The notes beneath the pieces were generated by a model. It did no database searches. It worked only from the letters and a program-made list of their open reading frames with translations, and was not told the DNA's origin. Shown here one piece after another: positions 1 to 12,265 of a stretch of DNA of 64,000 nt. Every line of letters begins with the position of its first letter. Position 1 is the stretch's first letter. Source of the stretch: Paragonimus skrjabini miyazakii (Eukaryota > Platyhelminthes > Trematoda > Plagiorchiida > Troglotrematidae); NCBI GenBank assembly GCA_014338405.1, contig JTDE01002857.1:4134-68133 (forward strand), given 5' to 3'. A program made the translations under genes and the position numbers.

Positions 1-483
1 TTTTTCGGCTCATAACTGTTTTAAAATTGCATCGTCCAGCTTCCTCGGGCCTAAAAGACCTCTCATATAACGCAACAGCTGAGATGGGGACCGATCGCCC
101 AACTCGACCGAATTGAACAAGTCATGCAGCAGTTTGGCTTCTGACCTCCCAGTCCGTTTTATGATGGCGTCTTTTAAAACAGTATAGGGGGAATCGGCTG
201 GGATTGATTCCAACAGATCTTCCACTTCCGCTGCAACATCAAAAGGAAGTGATTGCACCACGTATGAAAATCTTATTTTCTCAGATGCTATCCGCCTGGT
301 GGTAAAAACGGCTTCAATCTGATGGGACCACAGTCAAGGGTTCTGGGCGCTGTACTCAGACAGTTTTAAGGCAACACTGTGCTCGGTTTTATTGTCAATG
401 TTTGTAGTGTCGTCAAGCATTGTTAATGATAACGCCAAAGCGTTGTCAGACCTTCCTTTATTCAAAGCGAAGTAATTATCTTC
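1..483 (-). pseudogene. Gypsy-type LTR retrotransposon gag remnant (capsid region)
   Basis: The minus strand reads as one frame from about 483 to the window edge with a single internal stop (TGA at 334-336). Its layout is that of a Gypsy gag: an acidic leader, then a segment with a W..QIEAVF motif, then KIRFSYVVQSLP, AAEVEDLLESIP, LKDAIIKRTG, SEAKLLHDLFNSVELGDR and SPSQLLRYMRGLLG. This matches the capsid region of Gypsy gag proteins that package element RNA in cytoplasmic particles. The stop falls just before LW in the motif that normally reads ELWF, so the copy is broken there. The protein runs off the left edge, so protease, RT and integrase, if kept, would lie to the left of the window. 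No LTR could be delimited to the right. Family assignment rests on motif recall. I am confident of Gypsy gag but not of the clade. Confidence 0.85.
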
Positions 484-1429
484 TTATGGTCAGGTGGATA
501 TTGCATTTATCGACAGCGGTGTTATACCTTGCGTTCAACTTCCTTTCAGGTCAACAGACGTCCGTTTGACACTGAATAAGACAAATCGACTAGATCAGTT
601 TATCTCGGGCCTCTTGCAAGGAACCCGTGAATTGATTACTAAACAGTTCGCTGTGATGCTACCAACGGCTCCAACTCAAAAACTTGGTCCTAGCTAACTA
701 TGTTTTATTGTAAAAATTTCTAACACTGAAACATTTTTTGTTTATATCCATGAAACTCATTTTTTAAAATGAAGCAATAGCACAAGCGGTAGTTTGAGGT
801 CTTATTTTTATTTCGTGCTCGTTAACTGTATAGCTACTTTGGCACAGGTAAGTCACGCGTCGCATTACGAAATTTAGTAACACTTCAGTTTCAATAAATC
901 TTTGCAATATCTCCCAGAGTGAACATGTTCGGTTGTTGATTAAAATTGTTTATGGGTTATCAATAATTGGAACAGACTTTCTCCCCAGGTCGTTAGTTGC
1001 TATTCCGGCGATCATCTCAAAAGCTCGTCAGATTGTTATTTACTTAGAACATTAAGTGACTCATAATTTCACTTTCTTTCTGGTACTTGCTGCTATCCTC
1101 AACAGCGGTGCCATACAAGGTTTCGTTGGTTGTCTTACAGGTCAACGGTTTCCTACTGGACAGTGGAACAAATAAACTGATTGGAGGCGAATGATTTAGA
1201 CTTTCAGCCTAGAGCATGTATACTAACAGCCGAAGTCACTGAAATATCACGAAATTCACGCAGGATAGCTGAAAATGCACTTCTAAATTTTCGGAAAGGA
1301 CATCATCATAGGACTGAATTATATCTGGATACAACGAAATACAACGCAAAACGTAAACCACGTATATGACTTTTTAGAGTGTCGCACTCGATGTGCATGC
1401 AGTTTAAATTTATGTCAATATATGGTTCG
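484..1429. other. Non-coding stretch between gag remnant and RTE
   Basis: No recognisable coding sequence. Two stretches (511-596 and 1100-1185) share the strings ACAGCGGTG and CAGGTCAAC in the same order with similar spacing. They might be diverged repeats of a Gypsy leader or LTR, but the similarity is weak. The open frames here are short and lack known motifs. Confidence 0.4.
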
Positions 1430-4019
1430 CACAAAATCGTTATCATGAACGACCTTATTGTCATCAATATAATCAAGATCAGTCGGTCTTCCACAAGGTA
1501 GGAGGTTCACACCGGCATCATTCGAGTTCTGCAGACAGTCCTTTATTGTTTCGTTCATGACGCGATTGAACAAAAGTGGTGAAATGGGACAGCCCCGACA
1601 TACGCCAATCCTGGTAATGAAACTGTCACATAATTCACCGTAAACCCTAACCTAAGTCAAAGTATGGGAATAACGCGCCGACAGTATATTCACATGCTTG
1701 TTCGGTACACCGCTGCGTTTAAGTGACCAAAAGTGTAAATCGATCCACCGAATCGAACGCACCTTTATAATCAAGGATTACGGCGATTTTTGACCGACGG
1801 TCCACATGACGCTGCTCCAGAATTTGAAGGAGGGTGAAAATGTGATCTATACAACCCTGCCCAGGGCGAAACCCAGCCTATTCTTCCCTGGTGTTTACCT
1901 GCAGAACTGCAGTGATTCGACGGAGTATTAAGAAGGCCAGTACCCTTGAAATGACTAGGTTCAAATTAATCCCTCTAGGGTTTTCACAAGAGCCCCGGGC
2001 TCCTTTCTTAAATATGGGAATTATCATCGAGTAACCCCAATACGGAGAAATGGTCTGCTTCGTCCCCACAAGTTGAAACAGCTGAGTCAAGGACCCTACT
2101 AACGCCTCCTCACCTGTAAACAGTGTGGTGGCACGAAATCATCTGAATCAGCAGCCTTATTACGTTTGAGAACCGAAATGCAGTTGTGAACCCTGGTCTT
2201 AGTGAGCGGTTCCAAATCTACCGACCAAGGTTCTATATTACAAGTTTGTGTCGGCAACGCGGTAGAAGCAGGAGGCCAGCTAAACTGACCCTCACAGTGT
2301 TCCGCCCAACATTCTAACCTTCTGAACTTATTACAAATTGGTGTGCCATCTGTCTCGCTGATAGCCTCATTGACAGACGTTCGCCATGGACCATCAACAC
2401 GGATACGTTTGAACAGTCTGCCGGTTTTCCACAGAGCAAAGCAGTTTCCATTTCCTTAACTTTTTCCACTAACCAAGCCCCACGATTAGCCTTTAGACTA
2501 CGTTTCAGTTCCCTACGGATATCTCTTTTAAACTTATTATGTGAACTACCAGGAGAAACCTTCCGTCTGGATTCTAACAACACCAGAGTCTCCTCTGAAA
2601 TCCAATGTTTGTTTAGCCCATCTACCACTGCGCCGCATTCTACAGTACCTGCTTTCTGGATGACCTGTGGAATGCGAGGCCAGCAGCTATTAAGATCTTC
2701 GGAATGAGTACCACTCGGGTGGCTCTCTAAGCTGGTTTGGTACTTATGCTTTACCGATGATAGTGCCAATTTCCTAACAGCTAACCGTTGCTGTCGGAGG
2801 GGTCATTGCCCAGCAAAAGTAAGAGGAAAACAACAGTGTACCAACGCATGATTTGAATCCAAGTATGTGGTCCAATAAGAAGGACAGTCTTGAATGGAAC
2901 CCCGTCACCTATAACTAAAAGCTATGTGGTCTATCTGAGACCAGGCCTGATTCGGAGAAGGCGGGCGCCAAGTATAGCAATGACGTTTACGATGCCTAAA
3001 ACTAGTGCTGGTTAAAAATAGCTTATCCTCAACGCACAGCTGCAACAATCCCCCGCCATTATCTGACCAACGTGACGCTATCCCAAACCTGCCACCTAAA
3101 CCAGATTCGGCCTCACCAAGGTGACCGACCTGAGCATTCATGTCTCCGGCCAGAACGACTATAGCAGAGCCACCTGTTGACTGAAGGAGAGCGGCCAGAT
3201 CCGAGTAAAACGCGTCTTTGATGCCCACGTCACCACAATCAGTAGGAGCGTAAGCAGACACAATGAATAAATTTCTGAAAGTCTTGCATCTAGAGCTTGT
3301 CTTAATTGAACCTGCCAGGTGGTCGGCACAAAGTCTACTTTCCTCAGTTATTTAGTTTATCAATGCGGCTGCAGCCATCGTGCTGTGGACTATAACTACT
3401 CCAGTCTGACCTGTAACAGCGGCTGCGGAATCACCCGAAGTGTATAACCAGTATCGGGCAGACAGTACGGGTGCTGTAAGTTTTATACGCTGACTACCTT
3501 CCTGGATCCTAGTTTCCGAGATACAGAAGACATCCACAGGCAACGAGTCTAACGTTCGTGCGAGAGTGCCTGTTGACCTATCTGTTTTAGAGTGCGAACG
3601 TTGAAGGCACATATATTAATTCGCGTTCTAGGTCTGAGCAAGGGACGAGGGAGGCATGGAACTGAATAGCAAGAGACGGAGCTTACCGGCTCAGTGTTAC
3701 CACAGTTAGCTATATTTGTTGTGGGACCTGTGGATTAACTATCAGAAATGGAGGTTGGGAGGGGCCTGAGAATTAAATTTGATAGGACAGTGGGGGAGGG
3801 TTCGGCAGTAGCATGTTTTTGCCCATCTACCCTGTTGTAAGTAGCAGATAGGGCGACCCGGTTTATACTGCGAGACGGCCGATCTAGTATGGAATTGTTT
3901 GTGTTGTGATTATTTATGGTTGTCTTTGGGCTGAGATACTGCCAGGGTGCCCAGACTATGGCAGATCCAAAGCCTAAAACAATCGTTTCTGGGTGCTCAG
4001 AAGTGGGTTGTACAGACAA
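1430..4019 (-). pseudogene. RTE-type non-LTR retrotransposon, APE endonuclease plus reverse transcriptase, degenerate
   Basis: Minus-strand segments appear in the correct order of one RTE polyprotein. 4019-3735 is an N-terminal region ending near RPLPTS. 3612-2905 is an APE-type endonuclease with ETRIQE, SAYAPTD, AGDMNAQVG, CYTWRPP and QIDHIA. 2769-2314 is the linker (NKHWISEETLVLLESRRK). 2110-1800 is RT with IIPIFKKG, RGINL, AGFRPGQGCIDHIF and DYKGAFDSVDR. 1620-1430 holds GVCRGCPISPLLFN and the catalytic box, read as YIDD at 1460-1471 where YADD is usual. At least three frame changes (near 3565, between 2300 and 2100, and near 1700) and several stops, including one inside the endonuclease at about 3350, make it dead. 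The RT thumb and C-terminus are missing beyond 1430. An intact element would nick DNA and prime reverse transcription at the target. Its 5' side abuts tail repeat A. Confidence 0.95.
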
Positions 4020-4027
4020 ATTCCAAT

Positions 4028-4149
4028 CATCATCATCATAGACAACAATACATCAGTGGTTCACACTGATGCTTAACCGCCACACAACCACAAAGATAAA
4101 GCAAACCCTGTACAGGAAGATAAAGGAAAAAAGGGAAGGGGAGGGGACA
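4028..4149 (-). repeat. Dispersed RTE/SINE-like tail repeat, copy A
   Basis: On the minus strand this is a pyrimidine-rich stretch, then a conserved core (containing AAGCATCAGTGTGAACCACT), ending in (ATG)4. It matches copy C at 51394-51580 closely: about 63 of the first 66 bases are identical. It matches copies B and D more loosely. A 3' tail of short ATG repeats is typical of RTE elements and of SINEs that borrow their tails. The copy sits between PLE sequence and the RTE N-terminus, so it is either an independent insertion or the tail of a second element nested there. Confidence 0.75.
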
Positions 4150-4992
4150 GAATCCTACGCCTCACTCTCATTGACTGGATGACCTTAGCTCGGTAGATTA
4201 GGCGAAATACGTCCGTCACATTGACAGAGTGATTCGAATCCACCAGGTGCGATAGTATGGCACTATTGACAGATTTTCTCTATCCCACTGTTTAGCCAAG
4301 CTGGGTGGTGTTCTCGGACCCGTATATATAAGCATCCGGTCATGCAGCCATCACACCTGGTTCCACATGCAAAAGTGATCAAGTACAAACAAAACAAGGC
4401 TGCAGGAACAGACACTTTGTCTGTTGAGCGTAAGGTAGACCCGTTGTTCAGCAGCGTAAAGTATTGTACTAACTGCCTTTGTGAGCCTACGTGTGACAGA
4501 TTTGGCTAGCGTGTCGCACTTGAGGAGTAATCCGATGTGTACAATTTTCTTTACCGCTCTATGCAGTAGGTCCCTTTCAGTCTGCTGTTACATAGCTCTG
4601 TCTATGAACCTTTCGGTGTGGCTATTTTGTACAGAAAGTGTACGTATCAATGCCAATTCTCCAGCAACTGTATCATCCGTGCAAATTCTCACAGCCTTGT
4701 TCGTCAAACAGTTAATTAGATTTCTGTTTATGGCAAGTGGTACAAAACTAATGAAACAAATGTACTGACCATTCCACGTACCCTTTCTATATATCGCGCG
4801 TTGAATAGAGCCATTCGCGCGGTGACGCAAGGGTACATCCAAAAAGCCTAATTGATTATTCCTTTCGGTTTTCAACGAAAATGGTCAATTTTGGTGTTCG
4901 GCGTTGAATCTGGCTAATATACCGGTCGATGTTACGTCGCTATCGAGTGCGCAAAGGATGTCGTCAACGTACCTCTTATAAAAATTACAGTA
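4150..4992 (-). pseudogene. Penelope-like retroelement, 3' half (RT palm motif C to GIY-YIG and C-terminus)
   Basis: Read on the minus strand, the fragment opens at RT motif C (KRYVDDILCALD, catalytic residues at 4960-4971). It continues with the PLE palm/thumb signature: NNQLGFLDVPL, RANGS, YRKGTWNGQYICF, FVPLAINRNLI, KAVRICTDDT and ERFID. It then passes through the linker (KKIVHIGLLLKCDTL, RRLTKAVSTILYAA) to GIY-YIG remnants (IYTG near 4325) and the C-terminal SHLVDSNHSVNV segment (4264-4191). PLEs copy RNA and open target DNA with the GIY-YIG nuclease. Motif A and everything upstream are missing. One stop lies near 4895 and others near the endonuclease, so the copy is dead. It ends where tail repeat A starts and begins a few bases from an inverted PLE fragment. 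Confidence 0.9.
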
Positions 4993-5072
4993 GCCTAGAG
5001 TGCCATACTATTGCACCTTGTGGATTCGAATCACTTTGTCAATGTGATGGACGCAGTTCGCCCAATCTACCG
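4191..5072. repeat. Inverted repeat pair, 74 bp arms (4191-4264 and 4999-5072)
   Basis: The two arms are reverse complements at about 67 of 74 positions. Both encode the same PLE C-terminal segment (HLVDSNH, then VNV), on the minus strand in the left arm and on the plus strand in the right arm. They are therefore coding duplicates in inverted orientation, not ordinary terminal repeats. The loop holds the minus-strand PLE RT fragment. Confidence 0.9.
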
Positions 5073-5260
5073 CGTTAAAGTCACCCAGTTGAGGTCAGTG
5101 AGGTGTAGGATTCTGTCCACAGATAAAGCTAGTGGAATTCATCAGCACAACCTACCTCTATGTGTCAGGAAACGTTTGTTTCAGGCTTTGAATCTACCAC
5201 GGTCAACTCCAAACCCGGTTAGCCTAGCAAGACTCACGGTTCAAATAGGCACTTGATTGT
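4999..5260 (+). pseudogene. Penelope-like retroelement, C-terminal fragment in inverted orientation
   Basis: The plus strand reads SAILLHLVDSNHFVNVMD, then AVRPIYRVKVTQLRSVRCRI, LCVRKRLFQALNLPR and further residues to a stop at 5254-5256. This is the extreme C-terminus of a PLE, downstream of the GIY-YIG core. In relatives this part ends with a short run of the type LCVQK, then leucine and tryptophan. It carries no RT. Its first 74 bases are the inverted copy of the end of the neighbouring minus-strand PLE, and the identity of about 90 percent suggests both belong to one subfamily. It is either a 5'-truncated insertion or one half of an inverted duplication. Confidence 0.85.
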
Positions 5261-8200
5261 AGCGTGACAATGAACTGATCTAATTAACTGCCCGTTCCTC
5301 GTTTACCCTCTCAATGATTCCCATGTGAAATTTGCGAGGTCGTTTTGATGTATTTAGCATGATGATGAATTACCAAAAACGAGCTTGCTCGTTACGCATC
5401 AGTTTTAATAATCTTCAATGCGAACTAACCGAAAGGTTATTACCTTTTACTAATTCCTGTTGAACCCGCTGATTTTTGTCATGATTAATAATTGCATGAT
5501 TTGGTTATCACAATAGTCGATTTTATTCTCATTACAGAGTGAACTTAGTATGTTGATTGTGAATTCAGTCTAACCTTATAACGTGTAACATTTGCTTTTT
5601 GGTTTATTGGTTGGGATCTTCCATATGGAACTCTATTTTTGATATACCTTAAATATGAAAAACTGTATTAATGGTAGAAGATCCCCGGGTGATTACTTGA
5701 AGTAATACAAGATAAATCATTGGAGCCTGTGGAAGGTCTTGAAAAGTTGCCAAAAATGCTGTTGTTTCTTTTCAAGAAAACTGTATTTTAACACTCATTT
5801 TGAGACGCAGATTACGTTGCCCTGTCTGTCTTTATCTCTAAACCTGTAGTTTCTTGTGGCCGAGTTTTACTTAATTAGCCTTATAGAAAAAGAACATGTT
5901 TAACAAATGCCTTTCTCTCCCCTCAATTTATAGTAGTTTTGTTAGATATAAGAATATATCTGTTTGAATATGTCGGCTACCTACCTCGGCGTCTTTATCT
6001 TAAGATCTACAGTAGTCTCTTTGTTTTTTATAGAACCTGACCGTAAACACCATCCGTAACTATCAGGATTTATGTGTGCCTAATCACTGGTGGTGCTTGA
6101 CTATTGAACGAAATATAAAGATAGTCGTGGCCAATTTTTGACCATCTTACTTGAACTGTGGAGGTGAAGAATCGGCATAGAGTTGAAGATGAACCTTGAA
6201 AGTATACAGCATATCGTGAAACGGTTTTGTTGACTTTCTACTAATTGTGTCAAACGGGACGCGTGCTACAAGAAACCACAATTCTTTCCCATTATTGCTT
6301 AAATGTAACCGACGTAATGATGTATTCGGTGATAAGACTATCAGATGGTATGAAATATGTTACGCTATCTGTTAAGAATCACAAAAGTTATATTTATGGG
6401 TAGGAAACTCAGTCGATCCTCGCCATGATCCTAACATGATTTAAGCAACACAATAAAAGATCGCTTGATTTATAAATCAACACTGTTTTACCAATTTCCC
6501 GTTTTCACCAAACAGTCTATAATATAACCTGTATTATGGGATTAGCTATCTTTGTCAGAGGTCCATTCCAAAACTGACAATTAATTCAAGACCAGCTGAG
6601 GTGTTTCAGTGTATTATGTATTCACATTATTAAGAAGTGTTTTTGAAGTATTACTCCAAAAGTTCCCAATTATGTTAGCCCAACAAAGACATACCAGCTT
6701 CTAAGCAACTGGAAAAGCTTCAACTATTTTGTTTCACAGGACCATCCCCAATTAACCACTTGTTTGGTTTGGCCAAGGCGTTTTGTCTTCTGGCACTATA
6801 TCCCTGTGAAGTGAAGGTAGGTTAGAGAAATTGTACCACTTGTATCCAGTGGACAAGATTGTGTGTAACTACTGGCGTCTTATGAACCGTTGATCCGTTG
6901 CGCTTTCTTTTTCGCAGGGTAAAACTGATCAGCCATTCTTGATTGAATTGCTAATTAGTAGGTATTTTGCATGGTACCAAAGGGGTTTGCGAGCGGTTTG
7001 CAAACGACAGGCTGGCATTTGATTTTGACGGTGGTTACTGGGATCTACTGCCTCTAAAACCGGTTTTCCCTTTTCCAAACATACATATTATGCTCAGAAA
7101 ACAAATGGCTTTTCGAGATTCAGGAATTTCAGAATATCCAAGTTTGGTTTTGTTTGGTGCAAACGAAGCACAGCAAAAAATAAATTATGGAAGTTTCAGT
7201 ATGTCTGCCACTCAGCTGACATCCACTTAGTTACCAACGTACAAGGCATTTTGGTAATTTTACACATTCGTGTAACTGCTGTACACAGAATGAACAAACA
7301 TCTATTTACGAAAGTATGGACGCCTAAAAGTTACAAGCGTTCTCTCTCAGTGATGGGATACCGGTTTGAACAGAGTTACAGAATTCTGAGTACGTAACAA
7401 ATGTTCGGAAATGTATGTATATATCTGCAGCACCCTAACAAGAATTTTGACAATTTGACCCAACTTTTCAAGGAAGTAATCCACGGTCATATTTATTATC
7501 CATTAATGTGGTTGTTTTTGGTCATCTGTCCACTGGTATAGCAGCAGCCTTCTTATTACGCTATAACGTCTCAACCTACTCAGGTGCATTTGTCGATTTC
7601 AGGATTATGAAGGCAAAAAATGGAAACAGAAAACTACACAGTTTATCGGTAAGAATATTCCGCTGAATCTCATCAGATTTTGGTGTTCATATAACAAAAC
7701 CATACAGAACGGAAGAAGAACTGTTTACATTATTTGGAAAAATTATGTTGACTACCATGAGGTTCCAATGACAGACAATCAACCGCCATATGTGGATAAC
7801 AGCAACTCTAGCGAACTAAATGAGTCTTCGGGTGGTTGTCAGGTAAAAGGCTCTGACAGTCCTGGCACCGATGCCCTGACGTCTAAGTATAGAAAAGTGA
7901 TGCATGTTCCAAGAAGCCGATTAGGTTAACTTCACTGAATGTGAAAACTCTTCTCTAGGGTCTGTTTCACTACTTTTTAACACAAGTGGAAACATGCTTT
8001 GCTACACACATGCGTAACTGCCGTGGTATTCTTTATGTGCGAGAAAAGAAGAACTCAACCGCTCCAAACTATAGATGTGCATTGTATTTGACTGCAAACA
8101 AACGCATAGCCCATACGATTACTTAACTGCTTGAAAATACACAAGCATAGCAAGGACATTTTCCGGCAGATGCAGCAGGACTGTTTATGTCAAAATATGG

Positions 8201-11200
8201 TTTCGAGGTAGAATGGAAGCGTACAACGGAAATGAACAAACATTCCGGAAAGATATAGCCATACAGAGCAAAAAATATATCGGAAATGCATTGAGAAACT
8301 TGCTTCTTTAGTAAGTGTTTCACGATTTACAAAGACACAGTGGTTGGCAAAAATAGCATAAATTCCGAAATAATCTGTCGCAAAGCCAGCTCAAAATGGA
8401 ATCTAGTGGCCAATCACTAAAAATGGCTAAGAATCTCAGACATTCTAGCAGATACAATTCTGTTATGAAACGACCGACAAAACCTCAAAAATAATGTAAG
8501 TAATAGTCCATTCCTTCAAGCGTTTGCTATGTTAGTTTATGGTTATTTTTAATCATTTGGGCATCTACCCGTAGCAAAGTGTTTGGTAAATCCAACTTTG
8601 GGCTGTGTATATATCTCTTTAAAATTTGGAAGTACTCTCAGGTTGCAGACAGCAAAGGTTTGTAAGAGACATACCCAAACGAATAGGGTAGCCATTTCAC
8701 GAATAGGTTTTGTGACGCGGAAGCGTAATTTTGTCTGCTGTACTCACAACCCAAAGAAGTAACTCTGAACAATTTACAGACAGGCTGAGGTCGCCGAGAT
8801 TGAATTATTTTTGGTAGTACCAATCATGTTTCTCTGAATGTGGCCGTATTGAACAGCTGTTGTTATTACCACAGAATATATACATACACCTGTGGCTTGA
8901 CTCACTGTGTCTTATTGTTTATTCCGCATCAATTCTGGTGTCGTCAACATATTGGGACACCAGTGGGCTCACACACAATGGCTGTCTTGGCTGTGTCACA
9001 CTAAACTTCGGTGGTCCCTTTTTGAAGTCACACAGAAAACTCATGTTGAACAGTACAAATTACACTGTATCTCATCGAGATAGTTATCATACCACTAGAC
9101 TGTGGCATTATCCATGTCAACATTATGAGTATTTTTACACCGGTACAAACGGGACATTCTAGAAAGCCAGAATCGACCTGCTTATTTTTCATGCCCAAGT
9201 TAGTCCAATGAATCTAAATAACGGCTGGATAAATAATACGTGTGATTTCCTTTAAACACTGCAAATGAATTTCATGAAGTTGAACGAACTGTACATAGAT
9301 CTTTGTGATACAAGTAAGCTACGACTATGGATAGTTGACGGACGGATAAACATCAGCACTATACTCGACAATAATGTAACAAACTTTGACAGTGACTTAT
9401 AATTGTCGTACAGTCCGGAAAACATAACTTGAAGACTGAAGAAGAGTAAAGTTGGAATGTAAACTATAAAACGCAGACAATGAAGAATATAGGTCTATGG
9501 TTGTATTCAAACAGCAGAGTTGCACTTCAGCATTGTACAGGACAGTTTTCCTGAATCATTGATTGCCATCATCATGCCAGTGGTTCTTGATTTCTAAATA
9601 ACCCAGTCGAATTTGAACAACGTTCACTGCATTCTACCTTATGAGAAATACTTTGCATTAAGGTCTGCAAACCGAAACTAACTCACTCCAGAGGCTTATT
9701 TTCCTGGAGGAACAAACGGCCTTACGTTTTTCAACTTATTTAGGACGGTTTCCATTCAATTTCCATTCAATGCCAAGTAGCTGTTTGGGTGCTTCGTATC
9801 TTGTGCCAGTACGTTACCAGTGGGAAGAATGAGCGGCCCACTGGACATGGATAGATCGTCTTTTGTGTATTGGCTGGTGCGTTACTTTGGATCTCATAAT
9901 CGTTAGCCCGTTTCCCAAATTCTTTGATGGTCACCAGTAAATGTAAACTTGATTACTCCTAAGAATGAACGACCCGGTTCTATCAGGCTTACGCTCTTAC
10001 CTAGACGTAACAACGTATGGGAAAAAATTAGCGCTCATTAACTGGATATAAGACTGAAAGGGACATAAATACTCTCCCAAAACACAGATGTGAAGTTGTA
10101 TCCTAGGGACATCCAGTGGTAACAACTGACGGCTGATGGTTTGGACCCCATTTGCCTGGTGTGACCTAGTCTAGGTAGAAACAATTCTACATCATCTAGT
10201 CCTCACGTGACCAAGTAAGTCATATGTCACCAAACGCTTTGAGGTGTGAAAGCTGAAAAAGGTAGTGAACAACCGAGACGTTGCACAATGGTGGAGGAAC
10301 TTGAGAAGGATCGATATTGGATTGCTCTTATTTCAGCTAGAACAGTTGTCATCTTTTCAGTTCATTTGCTTGAGACAGCTACACAATATGTATAATTATT
10401 TTTCAGGGAAATGCTCACATTTTTCACGTGGCCATGGCAACTAGGGTTACGAGGTGAAACAATAATATCTTCAGTTCTGTGCGTTTTTACTGGAATTCTG
10501 CAGCGAAAACTACCGGTCTGTTTCATTGATTATTAGTGCCTGTGTTCGTTTTGTAATCGTTTATACGGCCTATAGCTTTGATTTGTTGAGATACTCTTAA
10601 TGGATGCATTGCTTCTGGTCAAAACTTGAACGCGCAAAAACTTAAAATGTTTGGTGTTGTTTTCTTCTTAAAAGATCCTAATCCTGTACCCTTGGATGTA
10701 CAAAAAGGACAATATGGAACATTTTTAGTAAATACATTTTTTGTTATGTATATCTGGATAACATATGACACAGTTTTTATCAGTAAACAAGTTTCATAGC
10801 ATCAGTCACCCAGTGGCTGCAAAATACGCGAATGCTGTCATGAAAAAGTTAGTAACTGTAGGCTGTTTTCTCCAGAATAGAGGCTGCTCGGTCTAGCTGA
10901 CTTAAGGTAACTTGAAAAGCTGGATGGACGACGGCTTATTCGGTTCAATGACTTTATTACTGTTGCTGTGTAAATGAGCTCTCTCTGAAGTAAACACAGT
11001 TCCCGCAGCCAGGTTGTGAGAATCGTAAAACGTTACCTGTCTGCAAGATCTTTTTCTTACTTGCAAACCGATCGGTTGTTTTTGAGATGTAGACAATTGC
11101 TTCTGGCCGGTTGTGTTCAAAGTCAGAATTTCTGCTTACTGGTCCAACATTTTTGTCGTCTTCTTTGCTTAGTTTTGCCTTTGTACGACGGCTTCAACTA

Positions 11201-12265
11201 GCAGTCCATTGCTATCCTGGGGGATCATGATGATTATGCTTATGTTGACTATGAGTACGGCTGTCTTTGTTACAATGGCTTTATTTTTGCAGTACTTTTC
11301 TAAAAAATGCAATGTTTCTATAATTATTTAGTCTGACGTTTGAAACCCTTAATAATTTAAGCGTGAACCTTACGCACAGTCAATTCCATTTTGATAAATG
11401 TTGTTATGCATCGCTAGAGCAAAGAGAGGTGAAAAAGTAGAAATTCTCGTTGCTCCGCTGGTGAGATGAACACATTCTAATCTGATGACGGTCGAAGTTG
11501 AAAAGGATTTACTTTTTCTTGGATGCCCGTTACCAAAACCGCACTTCTCGAATTTGTCAGTTCGGAGCATTAGTAACAGTCATCTGATCATCTAATCTGC
11601 GCCTAAAAATAAGAGCAATTCAAATAGATTATCATTCACACTTAATTTCACTATGGCAAACTAAATATTTTAAAAATTCCGTATTTTAGTCATCTGGAAA
11701 ACTGTCATACGTTCGCTCTGTCCTCCAAACATTTATTTTATTTTATTGAAATTCTGCGTATATTCTTCGTTGATTTTCGGTTCTGTATTAACATGCGAAA
11801 AGGTTGTGGCCGATCATTTTAAATGCACTGGTGCATATTCCATCAGATTGGAGAACGAACACTTATTCACAAACAATCGTTTTTATTTTTATGCAGCTGT
11901 TATTTAATCAGCTCAGCTTCCACAAAAAGTCACTGTCTGTTTTCAAACTAAACAGGAAACGGAATAAACAATAGTGTTCAGTCAAAACTGATCACAGCCG
12001 TTCCTCAAATTTTATGATTTTTATAGCCACTGATAACTAATGCAAGCCTAGTGTTACTCGGTAGTATTATACGAGCACAATATCATAATCTCTAACCCGT
12101 TGACTCGCGAAGACCTCAATAACGTTTGGCATTGCAAAAACTCGTGACTAAATTGCCTATTCGACCTATTGTTGCTATGGGCATTTTGATTAATCTATAA
12201 TCCATGTGTATACCAGTACAGATCAGCAAATGTCTGATTAATTTTTGCACACGTATTGACAAGTC
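5261..12265. other. About 7 kb with no recognisable gene
   Basis: AT-rich sequence with no motif of a known protein family. Open frames at 6967-7230, 7563-7929 and 8860-9162 (all plus) are within the length expected by chance. The 7563-7929 frame has a plausible splice acceptor and is treated as a weak candidate in the findings. A hammerhead-core-like string occurs at 6183-6224. No tRNA, promoter or repeat array could be supported. Confidence 0.5.

Noticed and set aside
4231..4245. GATTCGAATCC as a tRNA T loop
   Set aside because: It is part of the PLE C-terminal coding repeat (DSNH), and the inverted copy at 5033 shows the same coding.
11370..11570. Plus-strand MTVEVEKDLLFLGCP resembling the PLE ..E.E....FLDV motif
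   Set aside because: Isolated; neither YVDD upstream nor YRKPT downstream could be found.
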